In this document: piece after piece, positions 34,490-45,283 of the stretch
How positions within the stretch are numbered: the stretch's first letter is position 1
Layout: each line of letters opens with the position of its first letter
From: Monilinia fructicola
Lineage: Eukaryota; Ascomycota; Leotiomycetes; Helotiales; Sclerotiniaceae
Assembly (NCBI GenBank): GCA_008692225.1
Contig: VICG01000010.1
Location: 682,001 to 746,000, forward strand
Direction: 5' to 3'
DNA: 64,000 nucleotides
Notes under the pieces: model-generated
Database searches by the model: none
Told to the model about the DNA's origin: nothing
What the model saw: only the letters and a program-made list of their open reading frames with translations
Program-made: the position numbers and the translations under genes

Positions 34490-37400
34490 TTTGAGACACA
34501 AGGTGTTTCTGGAGGAATTCAGGGTCGGGTGGGTGGGTGGTTTAAGATGGGTAGGAGCAGAGAAGTCAACGTACACCGGGGTTAACGTTCCTATCACAAA
34601 GAAGGATTCGTGGATCAGAATGTGGACGCGGATGAGAAGATATGTGTGCACGATACTCATGAATGACGCCCTTTACAAAAGCCAGCAACTACTACTGCTA
34701 CAGTAGAAGATTCTCATCCATCATGAGATTGTGACCAGAAGAATCGTGCAAGGGAAGAGAATATGGGACTTATGTATATGACTGATGAAGGGGCGCGGAA
34801 GATGTATATTATGAAAGTGGAAAGGAAAGGGAAGGGAAGGGAAGGAAATGCCACTGTACAATCGCTTTTGGGCCCCGAGATCTTCTTGTATTGAATTTGA
34901 CGGATGGATATGGATTTGTGCTTTGTCGAAATGCTGCACGCGTGTATCGACTGGCGAGGTTGCAGGCGGGGTGGGTGAACAGGCGATAGATATATAGTTT
35001 TAATGATATGAAGGTCCACCCACGGGCACATTTTTTCCCGCCTCTGGAGATTCGAAAGTCGCATGGGAAGGTCTTGATATTCTGGTGTTGGGAGAGGTGA
35101 ATATGGGGTGGCGGGGTTGATGCGGTGGGTGATGGTTAGGGGTGAGGGGTTAGGGGTAAGGGGTGAGGAGTGAGGGGTGAGGGGTGAGAGGCGAGGTGGG
35201 AACAAGCATTGATAGAATGGGATTGTGAAATGCGCGGGCGATACTCATATGATGTTATGTTATGTTATGTTATGTTTATGTTATGTTTTGTGAAGCAGAG
35301 ACTTTTTTGACATGGGGATGGGGGATATGGTGGGTGAGGGAGAGAAGGTGATGGATGGATAGATGGATGGATGGATGGATGGATGGGTCGTTGAGATATG
35401 AATGGGGTTGGTTCTTTGCTGACTTGCTGGCTTGCTAGCTTGCTAGCTTAAATCATTCAATTAATATCCTTCGAGTTGCGTGCTACAGCTACAGCTACAG
35501 CTACAGCTACAGTACGATGTTCTGGGCGTATAATGAACGTCTGGTGGGCCTTGGAGTTCTATGGCTGTGGTGGGGGGTGTGCTGTGCTGTGGGGATTGGG
35601 ATTGGGATTGGGATTGGGATTGGGATTGGGATTGGGATTGGGATTGGGATTGGGATTGGGATTGGGATTGGGATTGGGGTTAGGGGAGGCGAGAAATGCA
35701 TGTGATGGGGTTTTGTGGGGATAGGGGATAAAGAATGAGGGATGAGGGATATGCTGTGTGAGGAAGAGAACTCGATTATTGGTGAATTGGTACCGAGCGG
35801 CCATCATTTGGGAGCGCCTGGCGCGCGATGGCAACCCCGTCTTGCAGCCCCGTGCGTCGGTGTGCGTTTGCGCGCGCTGGCTGCCGGTTCTTGGTGGGAC
35901 CCGTGTGAGGGGTGAGAGGGGGGGGTCGGCGATGGGGTGTCCAGCGCAGCGCCGCGAGAATTTCGCCGATGCGCAGAGCTTTCGAGCTTTCGCGCGCTCA
36001 TGCTCGTCCTCGTTCTCCTTCTCTGGCTCCGCATATCGTCGTCCGCTGCACGCTTCTTTCGAGTCTTCTCGGCGATGCGGACTCCCCTTGGGAATTTCGT
36101 GGCGGGGGGCTGCATGGCGGGGGGGGGGACGTCTTGTATGTGTGATAGAGAGAGAGAGAGAGAGAGACGTGGATCCTCGTATAATTGTCCACTTTCAATG
36201 GATGTATATATCCATATATATATCCATATATCCATACATATGGGACTTTCACATACATCGCCTTACTCATACGTACAGAAAACACATGGAGCAGCGTCAA
36301 GCGGACCTCCCGGAGAATAGGCGAGGAGAGGGCGGGAGATGTGATTGCTGAGGTGTGCAGCGGGTATGAGGGGTCTTGTGTATCTTATATGGATAGTGCG
36401 GTTATGGAGTTGAGATGAGATGAGATGGGATGAGATGCTAGGGGGAACATATAGCTGCAGCCTATTAGCTATTGTACCTTGGCACTTCCATTCGAGCTCT
36501 CGAGTGACCTGCTGCTATCGATACGTAGCTAGACCAGCTCGCTAGGTGGACATCATGGCATGCACTCGCTGGGTGGGGAGGCGTGTGTGGAAGGAGGGGG
36601 TGCTGCGATTTCAAGCGAGCTTGGAGGATGGGATCATGAAGGGAATTTTGGTTGGTTGGTGGTGGTATGTAGGCAGGTAGGCAGGTAGGTAGGTAGGTAG
36701 GTAGGTAGTAGAGCTCGTGGGGAAGGGGGAGAGAAACGATCCTATCTATCGACATAGCATCTACCTCCCTACATCCGTCCACCATCACACCACGCGAGCG
36801 AGCGATAGCGATGCGATGAGAGATGACAGACCGGAGAGATCAGACGCGAGCGCGCTACACAGAGGGATGGATATGCTACGTCTCCATGGTTGCGCATCAG
36901 CGGGACGAGATGGATCGAGCATCCCACACACCCTCTTGTCCGCTCCCTTCCTGCCACTCCGCCCCCCCTCTCAGAGCAAACCAACACATTCCTTCCCCCA
37001 TCTCCCAGACGAACGGCCACGCAGCTTCTTCCGTGCCCGGTTCGAGACCAGCTGGTGCCCACGCGTCGAGTGTGTTCCCGGCCAACATCATCCTCTTGTT
37101 GCTTGCTTGTTCCCCCGTCCCGATTCGTCTGGGATTGTGGTGTTTGCGCGCGGGGAAGTGTGCGGGCGAGGCGGGGGGTCACGTAAGGGTGTGTGGTTGG
37201 GGGGTGGGGCTGTGTTGTTGGGATGGGAGGACGAGGTGGGGTTGCTGATGTATGGGTATATGATTTTGGGACGGGTGTTGGGAAGTAGTCGGTGGGGTTT
37301 GGGATGATGGATGGATGGACGGATGGTGTATTCAGAGGTTTGTTGGTTAGTTTGTCTGGGCTGTTTGATGGAAAGGGCGGGGATTACTGGGGGTAGATGG

Positions 37401-37845
37401 GGGTGGCGATTTGGGATTCTGGGGACGTGGTACGGGTGGGAGGGAAGGCGTGGGTTTGGGGATACATGCACGCGTTTGGAGATGGACGATTTGGTCATAT
37501 GAGAGATGTGACGAGCAGGGTTTTGGGAGGGGTTATTCATGATTGCGATGGATGATCGGATGGGATGTTCATCTGATGCTTGTTTGTTTGTATGTATGTA
37601 TGTACGCACGTATCTATCTGAATATGGGATGTTGAAGAGCTTGAGAGCACTACGTCCAATCGTTATTGAGTTCAGAGGTTGAAACATCATACTTTGCAAG
37701 CAAAGGGACAAGATGGAATATGATGGAACATAATCGAGTCAGCCCAGGGTAGCTGTCTGGTCCCTACAAATAAGTCTGGCTATCAACATGCAGCAGATGG
37801 TTGTTTCTCCCCGCATAAACAAGAGAGGGACGGTCTCTCGCAACA
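34490..37845. repeat. Long G-rich, repeat-filled intergenic region
   Basis: Holds a (GGGGTGA)-like degenerate tract (about 35130-35200), (ATGTT)n (35251-35285), (GGAT)n (35346-35385), (GCTACA)n (about 35483-35513), the (GGGATT)n array, (GA)n (about 36148-36168), (GGTA)n (36672-36708) and a (TGTA)n tract near 37588-37603. Long overlapping ORFs on both strands reflect skewed composition, and none has a recognisable domain. Confidence 0.6.
35592..35680 (+). repeat. (GGGATT)n hexanucleotide array
   Basis: About 14-15 uninterrupted GGGATT units. Each unit has a GGG run at 6-bp spacing, which suits G-quadruplex formation on the plus strand. It is not the canonical fungal telomere unit (TTAGGG); the base order in the loop differs. 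The array ends in GGGGTTAGGGG. Confidence 0.92.
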
Positions 37846-38260
37846 ATGAACCAAAATGATATAGATCTTCGCAACACTTTTATGCACTCATTGATCGATC
37901 CTATAGAGCTTCCGCATCATCATGCGGCTCAACCTGCCACCAGATGGAACGACCAAACGCAGCAGCTGAATGCAAATTCTGAAACGGCGGTAAAGATATC
38001 ACAAATACGGAAGGCTTTTTCTGAATTCAAGCAAGCGCACTTGTGTGCTCAGGTGGTCTCTCTGCACGCAGCCATACTTTGCTCCGACAGGTGAGGGGAG
38101 CGCTGGCTGGGTTGAGAGAGCGAACTGAGGGCGTGAAGAGGATATTGCAGGATGTGACAGGACACACACTGGAACGGTGGAAAATATGAGACGATATTGT
38201 GGCGGACGTCGAGATGACATGCTTGCATGGGTTGTTCTCGAGGCCGTCCCACAAAATGTA
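37846..38260 (+). CDS. Candidate degraded gene, unidentified
   Basis: A plus-strand ORF starting at 37846 reads MNQNDIDLRNTFMHSLIDPI and then KISQIRKAFSEFKQAHLCAQ. After a one-base shift near 38090 the protein-like reading continues as LLRQVRGALAGLRERTEGVK and RILQDVTGHTLERWK. It then meets a stop, and beyond that DDIVADVEMTCLHGLFSRPS. This helical composition differs from the repeat translations around it and suggests a broken gene. No family is recognised. Confidence 0.3.
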
Positions 38261-40946
38261 GCACATGGAAACATTCACTGTGGAAAAGTTATCGCTTTCT
38301 GGCGTTGGCTTGCGAAACAACCATGCAACTTGTTTTGCTATTTCTTGTGTGACCTCCTTGGTTACCCAAGTGATTCACATGTCGTACGAGAGAAAAGCGT
38401 GAGGATCGGTTACTTGCCGGGTAGCTGGAAGAATTGTAACTGTTGGCCGAGATGTTGTGTGTGATGGCTCTTTCTTGAAATCCTGTCAGTGTGTCCCGTA
38501 GGACTGAAACAGTGCTACCGATTCTCGGGCAAGGACGTGTGATATACGTGCGTGGCGTGCAACAACATGCCGATGGCTTGGCATTTTCAATAGCAATTGA
38601 CGACGAGTTTCCTCTCTTGCTAAGCCGTGCCATACTAGTAGGTATCGATCAAGTTTCGCTCGGCTACTCAGATGAGTAGCTTTCGTTCCCGGTATCCGCG
38701 TTTATACGAACTTTCACTACAATGTTTCCCGCAAAAAGTAACCTTCTCCTCATCTCTTCCATGTATGATGGGAAATGCGGATGCGAACCAAGGATCGAAT
38801 GTTAGGCTAAATCGAACTGTCATATATGCAGGGACAGATCGCGAGATATGGTTCGCGGGGAAGAGGGGGGCTTCGCGGCATGCATATGCTCATGTCAGCA
38901 TGGGCCGCTGCGAGAAGGTGTGAATGTGTCAAGGTAACATCTGGGGCTATATGCATTAGAAAGTGTTCCTGAAGAAACATTCGTAATGAAATGAAATACT
39001 TCATACGACATCGCTAGATGACGTTGACGAGAATTTCACAAACATCGCAGAATGGCCCATTTGAATACATGTGAAACGAATGACACGTTGGAGGGGAAGG
39101 TTGGTGCAGATATCAGGGTATCTTTCAACCTGTCAGATCCAAAGGATAAGTTTGACCATGGTAAGGTAAGGATTATCCGCCTGTATAGACATCGAATCGA
39201 CTGATTATGATCACTCCTTTGAAAATGTTCATTATCGCCAGGGATGTTCAACCTGAAGAGAAATGGGATATTCCGATCGGGTAGGTTACTACCTAGAAGC
39301 ATGCATCTGAAATGTGATAAGTGCGGAAATGCAAGAAGGATTACTAGCATGAGTGAGCGGTAAAAACCAATATGAACAAAGGATATGTATGGAGATGAGA
39401 GGTAAATTGACTCGGATCCGAATCTTCTAATCAAGTGTGATCATAATGCATCGATCACCATTGATCGCCGATGAAAATTTGTCTTCTCAAGGGAAATCGG
39501 CGAGGTTTCGAGGTCTGGAAGATGGTTCAAGTAGAGAAGTGATTTCCAATTTCCTCGTTTCGACACCCTTTACCTCACACTTACGAGATAGATGGACTTG
39601 GAGCATGAGTAGTCGTGTACAAAACAAAGTTCAGTTCACCGGTTTGTTGTGTAAATATGAGGTGGCAGGCATGTTGTGATGCTAAATGGAAAAGAAAGAA
39701 GTTAACGCCTTTCTATACTCCACAATACATACCTTCGGCCTTCTTTCTTCTCGAAGAAAAAGGATATTTCTAGACCGTGTAGACGAAGTACACCTAGCAT
39801 GCCCAGGGCCCTAGGTACTTTCCAAGATACATGGACTACTCGGTAGAACTAGCACCTATATCTCGCTAGTATATGAGATGATAGCATTGTACATGAATTC
39901 AAGGCAAAAGAAAGAGAAAACTGACCAGGGAAACCCACTCACCGGCCATTCTAAAAGCCTCCGAACGCCTCACTCACCGCCAATCTCGATCGAACCTGAG
40001 GTAAAGTGGCATGCCGTTGTTGATTACCTCATGGCCATGGGGGTGCGGTTGGCAATCACACCCTCGCATCATTGGAGGGCATACATATATCAGCAAAGCA
40101 CCTCTATCTAATGTAGGTTAATGGATTAAAGCAAGTATTTGTTATGCATCTGCGAGGTCGGCCCGAGTGTCACGGCAGCTCTGCCCAATTCCGCGATACA
40201 TTTGATATGTACGATATCTGCCCGACGGCGGCAATGCACCACATCAAGTTGTATGTAGTCTCTGTACATATTGGCAATAAAAGAGGTACGAATAGATTTG
40301 GGTCGGCATTTGCCAATCTGTTGGTGCTTTGGCGAGTCAAGACGAGGGGTAAGAAACGCCAACTTCGGAGAGGTTGTTGCCGTAAAACCAGATCGGAACT
40401 CGCTACCAGAATATATAAAAGCACTGCGCAGTGCCGTACTTTGTCCGTAATACGTATGTATGTAGTCTATGCTTGCTACCGACGCTTTATCCTTTAGGTT
40501 TGATGCTCCATGCTCAATGCTTGATGCTTGATGCTTGACGCTTGATGCTTGGAAAAATGCAAGTATCTACATGGATGGAAAGTACTGTTTGGGTGTAAGT
40601 TATCGTGCTATTTCGAAAACTCACGGGCTATGTTTCTTCGTTTCCCCGGAAGCATAACTACGTTTGAAGGTTTCGCGTAGTGTAAATTATAAAGTAGTAA
40701 TTATGCAGTCGTCTATTGCATATCGAATGGATATTCGCACCTGGCCGATTTTATACACACCTCGAGTCCATACACCGTCACTTTCCGAAATCTCCAGGTA
40801 AATTAGCAGGATGATAGGTGCAGATGTAGATTACTTTGCTCAGCAATCCTGTACTCTGTACATGGATAACATCTAGGCCAGGACCTACCACGTGTCAGTA
40901 ACCTAATATCTGACATGCAGTCGATCCTGATTCATTCTCGAGTGCT
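38261..40946. other. Intergenic, doubtful ORFs only
   Basis: Several ORFs of 60-117 codons occur on both strands, such as 38672-38923, 40144-40497 (+) and 40126-40362 (-). None shows a motif, splice structure or family resemblance I can defend. A (GATGCTT)-like tract lies near 40500-40552. Confidence 0.45.
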
Positions 40947-41330
40947 TTGCTCTCCCCCCCTAAGCCAATGTTAAAATATGGATCGGACCATATAAATCTG
41001 GCAGGTCGAATTTATCATTATTGGATTTCGATTTTGCTACTGCCCAGGGTGGAACAGTTGCTACCCGTGGACACTGGACAGTATATACTTTGTTCCGCTC
41101 TGGATATGCTGAAAGATCAGATTTTGGCCTGTGCAGATGAATCTGACCATTCAGATGTAGCCACCCCTTGTAGACTCATCCATGAACACTTGCTTAGGGG
41201 GGGAGAGCACGTAGCGAAATTTCTAATTGTCAAGGATGGAAAAGGTGATGAAGTGGGGGGTTTACCTGCAGCAGCAGCAGCAGCAGCAGTTGCAGTGCAG
41301 ACAGAGCAAGCAATAATAGAAACTCGGTAG
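40947..41330 (+). CDS. Small ORF with poly-Ala tail, doubtful
   Basis: A 127-codon ORF. Its middle part (YILCSALDMLKDQILACADE, then CRLIHEHLLRGGEHVAKFLI) has ordinary helical composition; the end is encoded by a (GCA)n run (PAAAAAAAVAVQTEQ). It may be a remnant of a regulatory protein exon, but no start context, domain or neighbour supports this. Confidence 0.2.
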   Translation: MLSPPKPMLKYGSDHINLAGRIYHYWISILLLPRVEQLLPVDTGQYILCSALDMLKDQILACADESDHSDVATPCRLIHEHLLRGGEHVAKFLIVKDGKGDEVGGLPAAAAAAAVAVQTEQAIIETR

Positions 41331-41567
41331 CAGATGGATGAACGCTCAGACCGTCTGTGGCTTTGATTCATCAAAAAGGGTCTAGGCCTCATCTATACTG
41401 GGGGTGAGAAATGATATATTTATTATTATAGTACCGATTGAGGAATATCTGGATGGGTGACTGCGAACAATACCCAATGTGGATAACAAATAAAGTTATT
41501 GGATACTGTATTAGAGTTATACTTTTGTGCCTTATAACCTTCTAAGGTTATAATGATTTAGAATTGT

Positions 41568-41800
41568 AGTCTTTTAGTCTTTTAGTTCTTTATTAGTCTT
41601 TTAGTCTTTTAGTCCTTTAGTCCTTTAATCCTTTAGTCCTTTAGTCCTTTAGTCCTTTAGTCCTTTAGTCCTTTAGTCCTTTAGTCCTTTAGTCCTTTAG
41701 TCCTTTAGTTCTTTAATCCTTTAGTCCTTTAATCCTTTAATCTTTTAGTCTTTTAGCCCTTTAATCGTTTTGGCCTTTCTAATCGTTTAGCCTTCTAGTC
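41568..41800 (+). repeat. 8-bp minisatellite, unit TCCTTTAG
   Basis: Roughly 28 tandem units. The central part (about 41610-41708) is nearly perfect TCCTTTAG, with variant units (TCTTTTAG, TCCTTTAA, TCGTTTAG) increasing towards both ends, as expected for an array that is homogenised in the middle. Confidence 0.9.
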
Positions 41801-44800
41801 GTTCTACTCCGTAATTTACTATGCTAGTCTTCTAGTTAGTCGTCTTGTACTCGTACAGCAATAATAAAAACACCAAGGTAACAATACTTACCGAGACATC
41901 TTCAGTTATAGTCTAAGTGTTACAAGCACTTGATGGATACTTCTTTTTGTAAGACGTTATTAACCCTCTTATAATATAAGTTGCTATGCCCTCATCAAAT
42001 GTAATCTTACAAAGGTTGAAGTCCAAAGTGTGTTATTGGTACTCAATGTTTTCCTTTTCCTGAGCAATCTTCTCCAATCCCCAGTTATCACTCAAGAGCC
42101 AAGAGTTCTTTCAAAGGTACAAAATACCGAATAGTTTCAGTTATATCTAGGCAATGCTGAACATCGCCATCGCTCGGTGTCTGTTACGCCAATCGTCAAC
42201 CACCATACATCGATGCGTGATGGGTATTGCATAGCTATACAGCTAATGATGTATTGGTCGCATCCTTCACAAGAATGGTTGGCAGGCAAAATATGCAGTG
42301 TAAGGACAGTACGTGCGAAGTAAAGTACATATCAATCATGAACTTAAACTCTATGTGGAGTGAAATTCAAGCGTACCCACTTGCCCACCTGCCCACCTGC
42401 CCACTTGCCTTGCCCCAATGCCCAGAGTATCCTGTCTCCTCCCAGTTTGACCTTCAATCTCCCGACCTTCATCATTCAGGAAACCTTTCCTCTTTGAATG
42501 GATGGATCACTCCCATAAACGCAGAGAAGCCTCCATCGAGCAGGTCTCCATAGCACCTCAGACCCAATTGGTGGACATCATACCGGTACCGACGCTCTAA
42601 TTCATATGGATCCGAAGCACACTATGCCTTGCTTGACTCTCATGCCTGTGCTCTGCTGGCGGTCAAAGAAATGAGGAGGCTCTCATCAACTACTCGAAGT
42701 ATAGTACGAAACATCCAACAGCTACAGTATGAAAATACGAGAAGAAACAAGAGAAAAGCAAAAAAGAAGCGGAACTTGGAAGTGTACTCCGTATGTATGG
42801 ATGAATGGATGGGTTAGAGAGAAAAAGGGAAGCAAAAAAAAAGAAAAGGAAAAACAAAAGAAAAAAAAAGAATTATAACTTATCATATTCTTTATTTATA
42901 CATTTATACTTGAGTACATTCATACATTAGTACATTTGTCTACCTACTCATCTACAACATCAATATTCACACTACAACACCAGTACATCCATCATCATCA
43001 TCATCACCACTTCACCTTACTTTACCTCACTTCACCTTACTACGTTCCCAAAATCAGAAACTTCATCTGTTCAGCCAATCGATTGAATACAACAAACCAA
43101 GAGAATCCAATCAATAAGAGGCTTGGAACCTTACAATTCGCCAGGACGGAATAACCCTTCATCTTATTGTTTGTTTTTTATATATATTTTCATTCTCTCC
43201 TTATTCCGTTCTGTTCGGCTCAGCTCAGTTCATTTTATTATTAGTCTTATTACCTGGTATTGAAACTCGAGATTCAAAACTCAAGACTTTTATATATATA
43301 TATATATATATTATTACATGTGCATCTTCGTTCTCAGTCCATGCACCTTTCCGCACAGAGAGCTAGCTGGCGCATCTTAAATTATCGGCATTATTACAAT
43401 CCCGAATACAGGTACCCGGGTCCAACATTTGAAACAATACCTAGGTATCATATCATCAATATCATCATATCGAAAACAAGAAGAGTTGAGAAAGACATTG
43501 AAAGTCAGAAGACTGGACCTTCAAAAGGTTAGCGAAGAGTATCGTGTCTATTGAAAGGATAACCTTACACCTCCAGCTGTTGAAAGATCACCAATAGTGG
43601 AAAAGGTCGGGTCGACAACTTGAAGTGAAAGGAAAATCAAAGACAAAGAGAGAGAGAGAGAGAAAGAAAGAGACGGAGGAAGTGAAAGAGAGGAAGCTAG
43701 AGAAGAGTATATAAAGGTTCATCTGAGTCTTTAAAGAAAACAGCAAAAGCATTAAAAGGTAAGATAAATATATTGTTACTATTGCGATTACTATTATATC
43801 ATATAAAAACTGAGGTTTATTTCTTTAAAACCCATTCATTCTATTTATATCACCATCATTATTCATTGCCTCTTTACCTATACAGTATTATATCCATATC
43901 CATATTCACATCTACATACATTACATATATCTATCTATATTCATGGATATATATCAAAGCTAAATCGATTTATACGAAAGCTTTATGTTTTAATCTTCAT
44001 CTTTCAATTTTATATATAAAAAAGCAACAGATAGATGTTTCCATATAATAAGGTATACACATCTACTGGTCATCTACATATATGTAAATAATATATATAT
44101 ATATACATATATAGATATTTACATTTGATGATATCTTGACTTTTTCAAGTTATTATACTTATTATTTTCATCATCTTTCTTCAACTTCTTCGACTTTCAT
44201 CTTCACCTTTCATATATATATACATACCTACACATACACATATATACATACACACATATCACATATACACCTAGTATTCGTCTCTTCAATCTCATATCAC
44301 ATCACATCATATCATATCATATCATCTCATCTCATTACCATCTCATTACCGTCTCGTTGCCATCTCATTACCATCTCATATAATAATCTCTACTCATCTC
44401 CTCCATATTCATCTTCCTCCTCTTCCTCTTCCTCCTCTTCCTCCTTTCCTCCTCCTCCTCCTCCTCCTCTCCTCCTCCTCCTCCTCTACACCTCCTTCTA
44501 CAACCTCATCTACATCTACACCTTCATCTGCATTATCCTTCCCTTCCATCACCTTTTTTATATAATCCAAACTTAAAAGTAGGAATTTAGTTTATTAGTC
44601 CGAGACTATTAAAGTATTTTTGAACGAAGATTCCCCACTATCATCTCCGCCACCATCACTACTTTATTTACTTTACCTCCACATACAATCCAATAATACA
44701 TCCAATACAAATCCATTCATCCATCCATCATCATCGTCCTCCTCCTCCTCCATTCATTCATTCATTCATTCATCCAACCGTCCTACCGTCCAACCGTCCA

Positions 44801-45283
44801 ACCATCCATCCAACCATCCAACCATCCAACCATCCATTCATTCAAAACAGTCCAGTCGTTGATCATCTTTTCCACTTGGACAAAATCTGCTTTTTTGATG
44901 CGTACACCGCAAATACGCAAAATCGCAGATGAATGTCCATAAATCCATTTTCTTTCGCTGATCAAATCCTTTTCTTTTTCTTTCTAGGTACTTACATACT
45001 TCAATTCGTTCTTCTCCAATTTCAATCGTTTGTACCTCGGTATCGCCACACACACATACACACATACACACACACGCACACACGCACACACTACCCACAG
45101 CCACTTGAGACTTTGGCAACATCGTGCTCCATCGACATATCTACACAACTTCAAAAAAAAAACAAAGCTCGTCCCAGTCGAAAGGGTCATGAGCTGTCCA
45201 CGATCGCTCTTTCAACTGGTATACTGATGAGGGAAGGAAGGGGATTTTTTTCAACCAAAATAAATAAATTAATATAACTTGTA
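41801..45283. other. Intergenic and long leader upstream of HMT1
   Basis: TACTCCGTA motifs at 41805-41813 and 42785-42793 and a TACCTAGGTA palindrome at 43438-43447. Many microsatellites: (CCACCTGC)-like at 42380-42405, (AT)n at about 43292-43310, (CTC)n at about 44450-44485, (CATT)/(CCAAC)n at about 44752-44840 and (CA)n at about 45050-45090. Pyrimidine-rich DNA just upstream of 45284 is consistent with a fungal promoter and leader. ORFs here are repeat translations. Confidence 0.6.

Noticed and set aside
35476..35724. Leu-Gly, Ile-Gly and Pro-Asn repeat ORFs
   Set aside because: All are translations of the (GGGATT)n array in different frames.
36717..37711. Large ORFs on both strands (196 and 207 codons)
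   Set aside because: GC-skewed DNA with few stops; products lack domains and overlap each other on opposite strands.
44136..44576. 146-codon ORF upstream of HMT1
   Set aside because: Encoded by (CAT), (ATAC) and (CTC) microsatellites; Ser/Tyr/Ile/His repeat product.
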